Below are positions 9,864-18,383 of a DNA stretch of 64,000 bases, piece after piece. Within the stretch, counting starts at the first letter, position 1. Every line of letters starts with the position of its first letter. The stretch covers positions 62,001-126,000 of the forward strand of contig NZ_JARVWW010000014.1 in assembly GCF_029846715.1 (NCBI RefSeq), given 5' to 3'. The notes under the pieces are model-generated. The model saw nothing but the letters and a program-made list of their open reading frames with translations, was not told the origin of the DNA and did no database searches. The stretch comes from Bradyrhizobium nivariense. Lineage in GTDB: Bacteria > Pseudomonadota > Alphaproteobacteria > Rhizobiales > Xanthobacteraceae. A program made the position numbers and the translations under genes.

Positions 9864-10634
9864 TCAAACCGACAGAAACAACGCGAACGATTCATCCACC
9901 GTGCGGCGCAGATGCTTTTGATACAATTCATGATTGGCGTCACTAGACACGACCCGTCCCAGCGAGGGCTTCGGGAAGTTCCGGAGCGGCACGTAGGCGA
10001 TCGGCGCTGCGATCGGCGTCAATTGCGAGCCGGGGCCGGCGCGGAGCGTGGAGATGATGCCGTACATCTCGCCGGCAACCGTCGGCCGGGACACCGTGAT
10101 CACGCGATGCTGACCGTGCTTGATGATGACGAGATAGATGAAGCCGGACTGATGCGGCACCGCGACCTCGCCGGTGTGCTCATAGGCGGCATCGGTCCGT
10201 TCACCCTCGCGGAACACCAGTGAAGAGACCTTCGGCTCCCAGACGATCTCGGTGCGGTAGGCGAAGATAGCGTCCTTGTCGCCGAACGACGGTCGCAGCG
10301 TGATGTAGACGTCCTCGAGCCAGGTCACCGCGCGATGTGCATAGGAGCCGAGGCTGTCGGGCGCGACATCGCTTGCGGCCGGAGGTGTCACCACGACGGC
10401 GCTTTTGCGCAAGGAGACCCCCAGCGCCTGCTCCAGGCGCACCGTGGTGGCCAGCGTGAACGGCCGTCGGCCGCCGAGCACCTTCTCCAGCGTCGACAGG
10501 CTGAGCTTGGCCTGCTCAGCCAGCGCCTGCCGGGAGATCCGGCGTCTGGCGAGCTCCTCGCGAATGGTCTCCGCGATCTCGCGGCTCTGCTCGTCCGAGA
10601 GCTGCTTGTCGGTGAACTTGTCCTGCGTCTGCAT
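9864..10634 (-). CDS. XRE-family helix-turn-helix regulator with C-terminal ligand-like domain
   Basis: A 256-residue protein from MQTQDKFTDKQLSDEQSREI at 10634; a start at 10676 is possible but without family support. Residues ~20-75 are a Cro/C1-type HTH: RRRISRQALAEQAKLSLSTL then EKVLGGRRPFTLATTVRLEQ. The C-terminal ~150 residues include TLRPSFGDKDAIFAYRTEIV and a repeated beta pattern with GFIYLVIIKHGQHRVITVSR. This looks like a sensing domain of unknown type. The gene is divergent from the VIT/VWA sortase-substrate gene (186 bp between starts) and may regulate it. Confidence 0.8.
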   Translation of the reverse strand: MQTQDKFTDKQLSDEQSREIAETIREELARRRISRQALAEQAKLSLSTLEKVLGGRRPFTLATTVRLEQALGVSLRKSAVVVTPPAASDVAPDSLGSYAHRAVTWLEDVYITLRPSFGDKDAIFAYRTEIVWEPKVSSLVFREGERTDAAYEHTGEVAVPHQSGFIYLVIIKHGQHRVITVSRPTVAGEMYGIISTLRAGPGSQLTPIAAPIAYVPLRNFPKPSLGRVVSSDANHELYQKHLRRTVDESFALFLSV

Positions 10635-10819
10635 CGTGGCCCTGCTCCAGCATGGCCACTCTAGCAGGGCGGACAAACCAGCACAAAACCGCAGTTAACC
10701 GCCTCAGAGGCGGCCCGCGCGGGCCGGCCGCGGCGGATCATTGCCGATCATTCTGCTCGCGAAATCGGGCCGTCCCGGCGGATGCTCAGGGTCAGCGAAC
10801 ATCCTCGGGAGCGGGCCAA

Positions 10820-13081
10820 ATGGACATCTACGACACAACGGACAGCGACGAACACCCCATGCTGAGGCGGCTGATCACGCTCGGATTGTTTCTTCTGGTG
10901 CAGGGCGTCGCGGTGATGCTGGTCGCCTTCATGGCCCTGCTGGTGAGCTTCGAGCCGGGCTGGTCGGCGACGACGGAGCGGGCCAGCCTGCTCCAGCCCG
11001 GCGACGCCAAATCCGGGTCTCTCCTCCTCAAGGAGGACGGCGCCTACACGGAAGCGATCCGCCTCGGCATCGACGTCGACATCACGGTATCAGGCCCGAC
11101 GCTGCGCGCCCGCGTCACCCAGGTCTTCCGCAACCCGACCAAGGACTGGGTCGAGGCGACCTATGTCTATCCGCTCCCCACCGGCGCTGCCGTCGATACG
11201 CTGAAGATGGTGGTCGGCGACCGCGTCATCGTCGGCGACATCAAGGAGCGGCAGCAGGCGCGCGTGATCTACGAAGAGGCGCGCCGCGCCGGCCAGAAGG
11301 CCACGCTCACCGAACAGGAGCGGCCGAACATCTTCACCAACTCGGTCGCCAATATCGGCCCCGGCGAAACCGTGCTGGTGCAGATTGAATATCAGGAGCC
11401 GGTGCACCAATCCGGCAACGAATATTCGCTGCGCCTGCCGCTGGTGGTCGGGCCGCGCTACAATCCGGCGCCGATCGTCCAGAGCGTCGACTTCCGCAAC
11501 GACGGCTCCGGTTGGGGCGCGACGAATTCTGACCCGGTGCCGGACCGCGACCGCATCTCGCCGCCCGTGCTGGATCCCGCCAGGAATGCGCCGGTCAACC
11601 CGACCAGCATCACAGTACGCCTGAACGCCGGCTTTGCGCTCGGCGAGGTCAAGAGCCCCCACCATAACGTCAAGGTCGGGAGCCCGGACAACACGACGCG
11701 AATCGTCACGCTTGCCGACGGTGCAGTGCCGGCCGACCGCGATTTCGAACTGACCTGGAAGCCGGCCGCTGTGAAGGCGCCGTCGGTCGGTTTGTTCCGC
11801 GAGCGCGTCGGCGGCGCCGATTATCTGCTCGCCTTCGTCACCCCGCCCACCATCGAGCAGGCAACGCAGAAGCCTTCGCCGCGCGAAGTGGTGTTCGTGA
11901 TCGACAATTCCGGCTCGATGGGCGGCACGTCGATCGTTCAGGCCAAGGCGAGCCTCACTTATGCGCTCTCTCGTCTCCAACCGGCCGATCGCTTCAACGT
12001 CATCCGCTTCGACGACACCATGGACGTACTGTTTCCGACCTCCGTGCCGGCCGACGCCGCGCATGTTGGTGAAGCCACTTCATTCGTCAGTGCCTTGCAG
12101 GCGCGCGGCGGCACCGAGATGGTGCCGGCGATGCGGGCCGCGCTGACCGACAAGCTCGGCGACACCAGCATGGTTCGCCAGGTCGTATTCCTGACCGACG
12201 GCGCGATCGGCAACGAGCAGCAATTGTTCGAAGCGATCACGGCGATGCGCGGCCGCTCGCGCGTGTTCATGGTCGGCATCGGATCCGCGCCCAACACCTA
12301 TCTGATGACGCGCGCCGCCGAGCTCGGCCGTGGAGCCTTCACCCATATCGGCTCCGTCGAACAGGTCGAGGAGCGTATGCGCGGCCTGTTTGCCAAGCTT
12401 GAGAACCCGGCCGTGACCGGCCTCAGCGCAAAATTCTCCGAAGCCAAGGCCGACGTCGCACCGACGATCATTCCCGACGTCTATCGGGACGAGCCGCTGG
12501 TGCTGGCGGCAAAGCTCGACAAGCTCGCGGGCTCGCTCGAGATCAAGGGCCGCGTCGGCGACCGCCCATGGTCGGTGACGCTGCCGCTGCAAAATGCGGC
12601 CGAAGGCAAAGGCCTGTCGAAGCTTTGGGCCAAGCGCAAGATCGACGATGCCGAAGTGGCGCGCACCCTGCGCGAGATGACGCCCGAAGAATCCGACAAG
12701 GCGATCCTGGCGCTCGCGCTCGACCATCAGATCGTCACGCGGCTCACCAGCCTCGTCGCGGTCGACAAGACGCCGAGCCGTCCCGAAGGCGAGCCGCTCA
12801 AGCTCAGCGAATTGCCGATCAACCTGCCGGCCGGCTGGGATTTTGCGAAGGTCTTTGGCGAACGACCGCAGGTCCCGGCGCAGCTCCGCGAGCGTCACGC
12901 CGATGCGCGCAGCCAACCGGCCACGAGGCGGCCGACGCCCGCCACACCCGATGCGATCCGCCTGCCCAAGACCGCGACCTCGGCCGAGCTGAAGATGACC
13001 GCAGGCCTGATCCTGGTCATACTCGCCCTGATCCTGTTCGTGTTCAACCGGCGTCAGTCCTTGCTCACTGACGCCGCTTGA
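10820..13081 (+). CDS. VIT and VWA domain protein with LPKTA sortase signal (sortase target protein)
   Basis: A 753-residue protein from ATG 10820 (GGGAG eight bases upstream). An N-terminal membrane segment (LITLGLFLLVQGVAVMLVAF) is followed by a vault/inter-alpha-trypsin (VIT) domain at ~75-210 (VTQVFRNPTKDWVEATYVYP, ARRAGQKATLTEQERPNIFT). Then comes a VWA domain with the MIDAS motif VFVIDNSGSMGG and TDGAIGNE. The C-terminus has the sorting-signal order: LPKTAT at residues 715-720, a hydrophobic helix (LILVILALILFVF) and Arg-Arg. This is the target partner of the proteobacterial class of sortases encoded next. VWA/VIT proteins usually mediate adhesion or protein contacts at the cell surface. 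Confidence 0.9.
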   Translation: MDIYDTTDSDEHPMLRRLITLGLFLLVQGVAVMLVAFMALLVSFEPGWSATTERASLLQPGDAKSGSLLLKEDGAYTEAIRLGIDVDITVSGPTLRARVTQVFRNPTKDWVEATYVYPLPTGAAVDTLKMVVGDRVIVGDIKERQQARVIYEEARRAGQKATLTEQERPNIFTNSVANIGPGETVLVQIEYQEPVHQSGNEYSLRLPLVVGPRYNPAPIVQSVDFRNDGSGWGATNSDPVPDRDRISPPVLDPARNAPVNPTSITVRLNAGFALGEVKSPHHNVKVGSPDNTTRIVTLADGAVPADRDFELTWKPAAVKAPSVGLFRERVGGADYLLAFVTPPTIEQATQKPSPREVVFVIDNSGSMGGTSIVQAKASLTYALSRLQPADRFNVIRFDDTMDVLFPTSVPADAAHVGEATSFVSALQARGGTEMVPAMRAALTDKLGDTSMVRQVVFLTDGAIGNEQQLFEAITAMRGRSRVFMVGIGSAPNTYLMTRAAELGRGAFTHIGSVEQVEERMRGLFAKLENPAVTGLSAKFSEAKADVAPTIIPDVYRDEPLVLAAKLDKLAGSLEIKGRVGDRPWSVTLPLQNAAEGKGLSKLWAKRKIDDAEVARTLREMTPEESDKAILALALDHQIVTRLTSLVAVDKTPSRPEGEPLKLSELPINLPAGWDFAKVFGERPQVPAQLRERHADARSQPATRRPTPATPDAIRLPKTATSAELKMTAGLILVILALILFVFNRRQSLLTDAA

Positions 13082-13110
13082 GAGAGGAGTCCCCCCGATC
13101 TCCTCTGTTA

Positions 13111-13158
13111 GCGCGCGCGGCTGCCCGTCCCACACCAACGGCCGCGCGCGCCTTTTTT
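13111..13158 (+). terminator. Strong intrinsic terminator between sortase target and sortase genes
   Basis: GCGCGCGCGGC (13111-13121) and GCCGCGCGCGC (13141-13151) pair perfectly and are followed by TTTTTT at 13153-13158. An additional AGAGGAG/CTCCTCT hairpin lies just upstream at about 13082-13106. This should stop most transcription before the sortase gene. Confidence 0.85.
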
Positions 13159-13181
13159 GAACACGCCGGCTCAACCGAATT

Positions 13182-13267
13182 CGTCAGTGCGAGCGAAGCG
13201 AAGCAATCCAGAAATCCATCCAGGGAGGCAGTCTGGATTGCTCGTCGCTTCGCTGCTCGCAATGACG
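13182..13267. repeat. Dispersed palindromic element, family D
   Basis: CGTCAGTGCGAGCGAAGCGA then AGCAATCCAGA on the left (13182-13212) pairs with TCTGGATTGCTCGTCGCTTC then GCTGCTCGCAATGACG on the right (13232-13267). It is the well-known rhizobial type of intergenic palindrome (CGTCATTGCGAGCGAAGCGA). Here its right end lies only 13 bases before the sortase start codon. Confidence 0.8.
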
Positions 13268-13279
13268 GGGAAATGTGCC

Positions 13280-13849
13280 ATGCCCCGCTTCATCTCTCCC
13301 CTGGTTCTCGCCCTGATCGGCGTCATCCTGTTCGGCGACGGCGCCTACATCCATGCCAAGGCGTGGCTCGCGCAGGTGCTGCTGGAGCGCGCGTTCGACC
13401 GGAGCGTTGCGACCGGCGAGGTGGTCAAGCCATGGTCATGGGCCGACACCTGGCCGGTCGCGCGGATCGAGGTGAAGCGGATCGGCGCCAGCGCGATCGT
13501 GCTGGAAGGTACGAGCGGCCAGGCGCTTGCTTTTGGGCCCGGCCATATCCACCAAACGGCTGATGCGGGCGAGCGCGGGGTTGCCGTATATGCCGCGCAT
13601 CGCGACACACATTTCCGTTTCTTGCGGAATGTTTCCATTGGTGACGTAATCGATGTCACACGCAGTGACGGCAAACACTTCCGCTATCGCGCGGATTCCT
13701 CCGCTGTGGTTCGTTTCGATGCATCGGGTATCGGTCTCGCAACGCGAGCCTTTGAGCTCGTGCTCGCGACCTGCTGGCCGTTCGACGCCATCGCGTCCGG
13801 CCCTGAGCGCTACATCCTGCATGCCACCCTGATCGGAACCGATGAATAG
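13280..13849 (+). CDS. Class GN sortase (proteobacterial sortase)
   Basis: A 189-residue protein from MPRFISPLVLALIGVILFGD, an N-terminal membrane anchor; an in-frame ATG at 13262 is an alternative start. Sortases cut a sorting signal between Thr and Ala/Gly and transfer the protein to an amine at the cell surface. Catalytic residues are all visible: His107 in YAAHRDTHF, Cys165 in LATCWPFD (the TLxTC-type motif) and Arg177 in GPERYILHA. This small class is found in Gram-negative bacteria, usually encoded next to one dedicated VIT/VWA target, exactly as here. A terminator and a family D repeat separate it from the target gene, so it probably has its own promoter. Confidence 0.92.
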   Translation: MPRFISPLVLALIGVILFGDGAYIHAKAWLAQVLLERAFDRSVATGEVVKPWSWADTWPVARIEVKRIGASAIVLEGTSGQALAFGPGHIHQTADAGERGVAVYAAHRDTHFRFLRNVSIGDVIDVTRSDGKHFRYRADSSAVVRFDASGIGLATRAFELVLATCWPFDAIASGPERYILHATLIGTDE

Positions 13850-13999
13850 CGGTTCGCAATCGGTCCGCCCCTCTAGGAACCGCGCCTGATCTCTTGGCCA
13901 ATCACGCTTGATCGAACCGCTGAACTGGCGGCGTCGGCCGGAGACCTATAGGAATGGTCCATTGAGTATTTTGCGCTGCAATTTGCGAGAAGAACGGTG

Positions 14000-14980
14000 A
14001 TGGACGAGGAGTTCAGGCAGCGTCTCGAACAGCTCGAAAACCGCGTCGTGCTCCTGGAGAGGAACCAGGATCTTATTGCCGCCGGGCAAAGACGCTCCTC
14101 GCTTCGGAGCCTCTGGCGCCGCCCGCCGATGTGGACCTTCGAGCAATATCCGCCGCGCCTGCTCAACCTGACGGCTTTCCCGCCGGCGCCTGCGATCCAT
14201 TCGAATGCGCCCCGGATCGCGATGGTCACGCCGAGCTACAATCATGCGCAATATCTCGGCGCCACGATCGACAGCATCGTCAGCCAGAACTATCCGAACC
14301 TGTACTATCACGTGCAGGACGGCGCCTCGATCGACGGCACGCTTGATCTCCTGAAGAGCCGAGGCGAAAGCCTGAGCTGGAAGAGCGAACCGGACAAGGG
14401 ACAGTCCAGCGCCATTAATCTCGGCTTTGTCGGCATCGAGAGCGAGATCATGGCCTATCTCAACAGCGACGACATGCTGCTGCCCGGGACACTCGCTTAT
14501 GTCGCAAATTACTTCATGGCCCATCCGCATGTCGACGTCGTCTACGGCCACCGCGTCTTCGTCGATCGCGAGGGACTCGAGGTCGGCCGCGCCGTGCTGC
14601 CGCGCCATGACGGCAAGGCGTTGCGATATGCCGATTACATTCCGCAGGAGACGATGTTCTGGCGCAGGCGCGTGTGGGACAGGATCGGCCCGATCGACGA
14701 GAGCTTCCACTACGCGATGGACTGGGACTTCATCCTGCGGGCGCAAGCCGAGGGATTCAAATTCGCACGCTTGCCGCGATTTCTCGCCTGCTTCCGAATC
14801 CATGACGCACAGAAGACGGCATCCACCTATGCGGTCGGCGTCAGGGAGATGGGCATCCTGCGCCGCCGCGTTCTCGGCTTCAATCCGACACAGTTGCAGA
14901 TCCGGCGCGCCATCGCTCCCTATCTCGCGAAGCAGCTGGCCTATCACTACGCCTACAAGCTCAGCATCCTGAGATACTGA
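14000..14980 (+). CDS. Glycosyltransferase family 2
   Basis: A 326-residue protein starting MDEEFRQRLEQLENRVVLLE; a GTG one codon upstream is also possible. Residues ~1-35 are predicted coiled coil, then a GT-A fold: RIAMVTPSYNHAQYLGATID, QDGASIDGTLDLL, and the metal motif in MAYLNSDDMLLPGTL. The acceptor/base segment is ETMFWRRRVWDRIGPIDESF followed by MDWDFILRAQAEG. It probably adds a sugar to an extracellular glycan or lipid carrier. It stands alone between the sortase gene and an acyl-CoA synthetase gene, in its own likely transcription unit. Confidence 0.88.
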   Translation: MDEEFRQRLEQLENRVVLLERNQDLIAAGQRRSSLRSLWRRPPMWTFEQYPPRLLNLTAFPPAPAIHSNAPRIAMVTPSYNHAQYLGATIDSIVSQNYPNLYYHVQDGASIDGTLDLLKSRGESLSWKSEPDKGQSSAINLGFVGIESEIMAYLNSDDMLLPGTLAYVANYFMAHPHVDVVYGHRVFVDREGLEVGRAVLPRHDGKALRYADYIPQETMFWRRRVWDRIGPIDESFHYAMDWDFILRAQAEGFKFARLPRFLACFRIHDAQKTASTYAVGVREMGILRRRVLGFNPTQLQIRRAIAPYLAKQLAYHYAYKLSILRY

Positions 14981-15139
14981 ACGATAGCGCGAGCCGTGAT
15001 CCGAACATGTCGATCACCAGTGCTTGATGCGCGTTCATTCCATCGCACGGCATACCCACCCATGAGGTTGCCAGTCCGAAGAACTCGCCATAGAACAGAG
15101 TGACGCACCGCCAACAAGAACAACAGGTGAGGTCAGACC

Positions 15140-17359
15140 ATGGAAGCTCGCGTATCTGCCGCGTCCGGTTCTTCGCATCCATGGTCTCCAACGCCCGACG
15201 CCGGCGACGCAGTCAAGGGCATCCACGCCATGCTGCATCCGCACAACATCGTGCTGGTGGGCGCGACCGACAAGCCCGGCAACTACGCCGAGCGCATCTG
15301 GAACAATCTGGTCAAGTACGGCTACGAGGGCGGGCTCTATCCGGTCAATGCCAAACGCGACACCGTCTGGGGTGTCCCCTGCTACAAGGACTTTGCCAGC
15401 CTCCCGGAAAAGCCCGATCACGTGTTGGTGCTGGTGCCGGCGCGCTTTGCCGTGCAGGTGATCCGCGATGCCGCCGCGGCCGGCGCGCGCTCGGCCACCA
15501 TCGTCACCTCGGGCTTCAGCGAGTTGCAGGATGAGGAGAGCCAGAAGCTCGCCGCCGAACTGCAGGCGGCCGTGCGCGAGACGGGATTGGCGGTCACCGG
15601 CCCGAACTGCCTCGGCAATTTGAGCGCCGGCGAAAAGCTCTTCACCAATATCGACGACCGTGTCGTCACCATGGAACAGGGCGCGGTCGCCATTGCCGGG
15701 CAATCCGGCGCCATCGTCATGGCGATCCGCCAGGCACTGGAAGATCGCGGCGTCGGGGTCGGCTACATGGTGACGACCGGCAACGAGGCCGGGCTCGAGA
15801 CGCCGGACCTGATGCGCTATTTCGCCGAGGATCCGAGCATCAAGGTGATCGTGGTCTACCTCGAAGGCGTGCGCAACACCAAGGCATTCCGGGACGCCTG
15901 CAAGGCGGCGCGCGCCGCGAGCAAGCCGGTGATCGCGCTCAAGCTCGGGGCATCCGAGGGTGGCCGCGCGGCGGCGATGGCACACACCGGCGCGCTCGCG
16001 GGCTCGATCGAGACATTCGACGCCATCGCAACCCGCGAGGGCGTGATCCGCGTCGGCGGGCTCGACGAGCTGATCGAGAGCACCGAATGCTTCGTCCACG
16101 CCACCGTGCCCAGGGGCGATCGGCTCGCCGCGGTCACGCTATCCGGCGGCAAGCGCGGCATGCTGATCGATGCCTTCGATGCAGAAGGCCTGAATTTTGC
16201 GCCGCTCAGCTCGCATGTCAGCTCGGAGCTGGCAAAAATGCTCGGGCCGGGCTCGATCGTCGGCAATCCGCTCGACGCCGGCTTTGCCGCGGTGGTCGAT
16301 CCCTCCGTCTACATGAAATCGATCGAGCTGATGATCGACGACCCCGATATCGACATCGTCATCGTCGATGCCGAGCTGCCAAAGGCGCCGCACGAGCTGC
16401 GCGAGCGTAACTTGCGGATCGTCAACGAGATGGCGAGCCGGGCCGGCAAGCCAGTGATCTATATCAGCGCGATGTCGATCGGCTTCACCGAGTCCACCAA
16501 AACCTTGCGCAAATCGCTGCCGCATCTCGCAGTCATGCAGGGCATGGATCGCGCGGTGACCGCGATCAAGTCGCTGCTCGACTACGCCAAGCTGCGCAAG
16601 GAAGTGCCCGATATCGTCTCGAGCTCGAAGCCTGCCGCGCGTGCCGTGCTGGAGAAGGCGCTGAAATCGGCAACCGGCGCCGCGCTCGACGAGGTCGCCT
16701 CCAAGAAGCTCCTGAAGGCCTACGGTATCCCGATCTCGAAGGAGGCTATCGCAAAGACCGCAGCCGAGGCCGTGAAGATCGCGAAGCAGATCGGCTTTCC
16801 GGTCGTGGCCAAGGTCGTCAGCGCCGAGATTCTGCACAAATCCGACATCGGCGGCGTGGTGCTGAATCTCGACAACGCGGCCGAGGTGAAGAAGGCGTTC
16901 GCCGATATCACCGCCCGGGTGAGCAAGCTGAAGGGCAAGCCGAATCTCGACGGCATCCTGATCGCGCAACAGGTCAAGGCCGATCTGGAGCTCGTGGTCG
17001 GCGCCTCACTGGATGCCGAAATGGGTCCCGTCGTGCTGTTCGGCACCGGCGGCATCGACATCGAGCTTATGAAGGACGTGGCGCTCGCCGGTGCGCCGTT
17101 GGACGAGGCCGAGGCGCGGCTCCTGATCGGCCGCACCAAGGCCGGCATCAAGATGCGCGGCTATCGCGGCAAGCCGGCCTTGCACGAGGCCTCCGCGCTG
17201 AAAGCGCTGGTCGGCCTGTCCAACCTGATCGCGGATGCCGGCGACCGGATCGCCTCGATCGACGTCAACCCGTTCCTGATCAATGCCAAAACCGGCGTCG
17301 CCGTCGATGCCCTCATTGTGCTGAACAATGCCGCAGCAAAACGCGCCGCCGGGCATTGA
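15140..17359 (+). CDS. ADP-forming acetate--CoA ligase family protein (acyl-CoA synthetase)
   Basis: A 739-residue single-chain enzyme with fused alpha and beta parts. It has a CoA-binding Rossmann domain at ~30-140 (NIVLVGATDKPGNYAERIWN), succinyl-CoA-ligase-like domains at ~155-480 with the phosphohistidine at His282 in MAHTGALAGS, and an ATP-grasp domain at ~510-735 (FPVVAKVVSAEILHKSDIGG; VLFGTGGIDIELMKDVALAG). Such enzymes interconvert acyl-CoA + ADP + Pi with acid + ATP + CoA, or act as CoA ligases in carbon-source use. Related pimeloyl- or feruloyl-CoA synthetase members exist, so the acid substrate is unknown. The gene stands alone. Confidence 0.88.
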   Translation: MEARVSAASGSSHPWSPTPDAGDAVKGIHAMLHPHNIVLVGATDKPGNYAERIWNNLVKYGYEGGLYPVNAKRDTVWGVPCYKDFASLPEKPDHVLVLVPARFAVQVIRDAAAAGARSATIVTSGFSELQDEESQKLAAELQAAVRETGLAVTGPNCLGNLSAGEKLFTNIDDRVVTMEQGAVAIAGQSGAIVMAIRQALEDRGVGVGYMVTTGNEAGLETPDLMRYFAEDPSIKVIVVYLEGVRNTKAFRDACKAARAASKPVIALKLGASEGGRAAAMAHTGALAGSIETFDAIATREGVIRVGGLDELIESTECFVHATVPRGDRLAAVTLSGGKRGMLIDAFDAEGLNFAPLSSHVSSELAKMLGPGSIVGNPLDAGFAAVVDPSVYMKSIELMIDDPDIDIVIVDAELPKAPHELRERNLRIVNEMASRAGKPVIYISAMSIGFTESTKTLRKSLPHLAVMQGMDRAVTAIKSLLDYAKLRKEVPDIVSSSKPAARAVLEKALKSATGAALDEVASKKLLKAYGIPISKEAIAKTAAEAVKIAKQIGFPVVAKVVSAEILHKSDIGGVVLNLDNAAEVKKAFADITARVSKLKGKPNLDGILIAQQVKADLELVVGASLDAEMGPVVLFGTGGIDIELMKDVALAGAPLDEAEARLLIGRTKAGIKMRGYRGKPALHEASALKALVGLSNLIADAGDRIASIDVNPFLINAKTGVAVDALIVLNNAAAKRAAGH

Positions 17360-17423
17360 TCTCGCGCAGGGCGCATTGCCGCAGCGTAATCCGCCAATCC
17401 TCACAACAAACGCGAGAGGCAGT

Positions 17424-17483
17424 GGCGGGTTACGCTTCCGCCTTCGCTCTTCGAGCTACGGCGGACAAGTCGTTAACCCGCCC
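17424..17483. repeat. Dispersed palindrome, family A (copy 2, larger)
   Basis: GGCGGGTTACG at the left and CGTTAACCCGCC at the right enclose the family A core GCTTCCGCCTTCGCTCTTCG then AGCTACGGCGGA. Located between the acyl-CoA synthetase and MCE genes; may also end the transcript of the former. Confidence 0.6.
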
Positions 17484-17549
17484 GCCCTAATATAGCGGCC
17501 GCAGCATCATCCTTCCAACTTCCCCACTTTGGCCGTAAAATCACTCTGC

Positions 17550-18380
17550 ATGGCACGCGCGAGCAATCTGGTGATCGGAACGGCGACGCTGGCGGTGATC
17601 GCCGTGGCGTTCGGCGGCCTGCTCGGCGTGCAGAAATGGCGCACCCTCCAGAGCCGCAGCCAATTGCGCGTGGTGTTCGAGGGCGGCTCCGCCAGCGGAC
17701 TGCGCCGCGGCGGGTCGGTTAATTTCGACGGTGTTCCCGCGGGCCAGATCCTGTCGATCAAGCTGGACAATCCGCGCAAGACCGTGGCGCTGGTGATGCT
17801 CGACAACACCGCGCCGATCCGCAAGGACACCGTCGCGGGCATCGAGTTCCAGGGTCTCACCGGCGTCGCCGCAATCTCGCTGATCGGGGGCGCGCCCTCC
17901 GCGCCGCCGGTGCCGCTCGACTCGGACGGCGTCCCCGTGCTGACCGCCGATCTCAGCGACGCCGAATCCATCGTCGACACTCTGCATAGTGTCGATCGCA
18001 CCATCGTGAGCAACGCCCCAGCAATCAAGGAGGGCCTGCGCACGTTCGAGAACTACACCGCCGACCTCAGGAGCAAGGGCGGCGAAATCGACACGGTCAT
18101 GGCCAAGGTCGACAGCGCCTTCGCGGGCTTCGATAAGGCGGTCACAAAGATCGAGGGCGTGGTGCCCGGCTTTGTCGATGGCAAGGCGGATGAGCTGTTC
18201 GAAAAGATACAGGATTTGCACGAGCTCGCCGATACCATGAAGAAAAAATCGGCGAACTTCCTTGAGGACATCCGTCGCTCGTTGCTCGACCTCAGCGAGG
18301 CCGCCAACAAGATGAGCGGGACGTCCGCTTCCGCCGCCGCACCGCGCCCGCCGCGCAAGCCCACGCAGCAAAAGCGGTAG
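17550..18380 (+). CDS. MCE-domain (MlaD-like) protein
   Basis: A 276-residue protein from ATG 17550 (MARASNLVIGTATLAVIAVA); a TTG at 17529 would add seven residues. One N-terminal membrane helix (~7-27) is followed by a single MCE domain at ~35-120 (LRVVFEGGSASGLRRGGSVN and GIEFQGLTGVAAISLIGG). A long helical region at ~150-260 then carries the heptad-like stretch LFEKIQDLHELADTMKKKSA. MCE proteins form periplasmic rings that carry lipids in ABC-type transport. Usually an ATPase (MlaF) and permease (MlaE) gene are adjacent; none is here, so it is an orphan or works with a distant transporter. Confidence 0.85.
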   Translation: MARASNLVIGTATLAVIAVAFGGLLGVQKWRTLQSRSQLRVVFEGGSASGLRRGGSVNFDGVPAGQILSIKLDNPRKTVALVMLDNTAPIRKDTVAGIEFQGLTGVAAISLIGGAPSAPPVPLDSDGVPVLTADLSDAESIVDTLHSVDRTIVSNAPAIKEGLRTFENYTADLRSKGGEIDTVMAKVDSAFAGFDKAVTKIEGVVPGFVDGKADELFEKIQDLHELADTMKKKSANFLEDIRRSLLDLSEAANKMSGTSASAAAPRPPRKPTQQKR

Positions 18381-18383
18381 AGC

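Noticed and set aside
13082..13106. AGAGGAG/CTCCTCT hairpin as a separate regulatory element
   Set aside because: It directly precedes a much stronger intrinsic terminator and has no T-run; treated as part of that terminator region.
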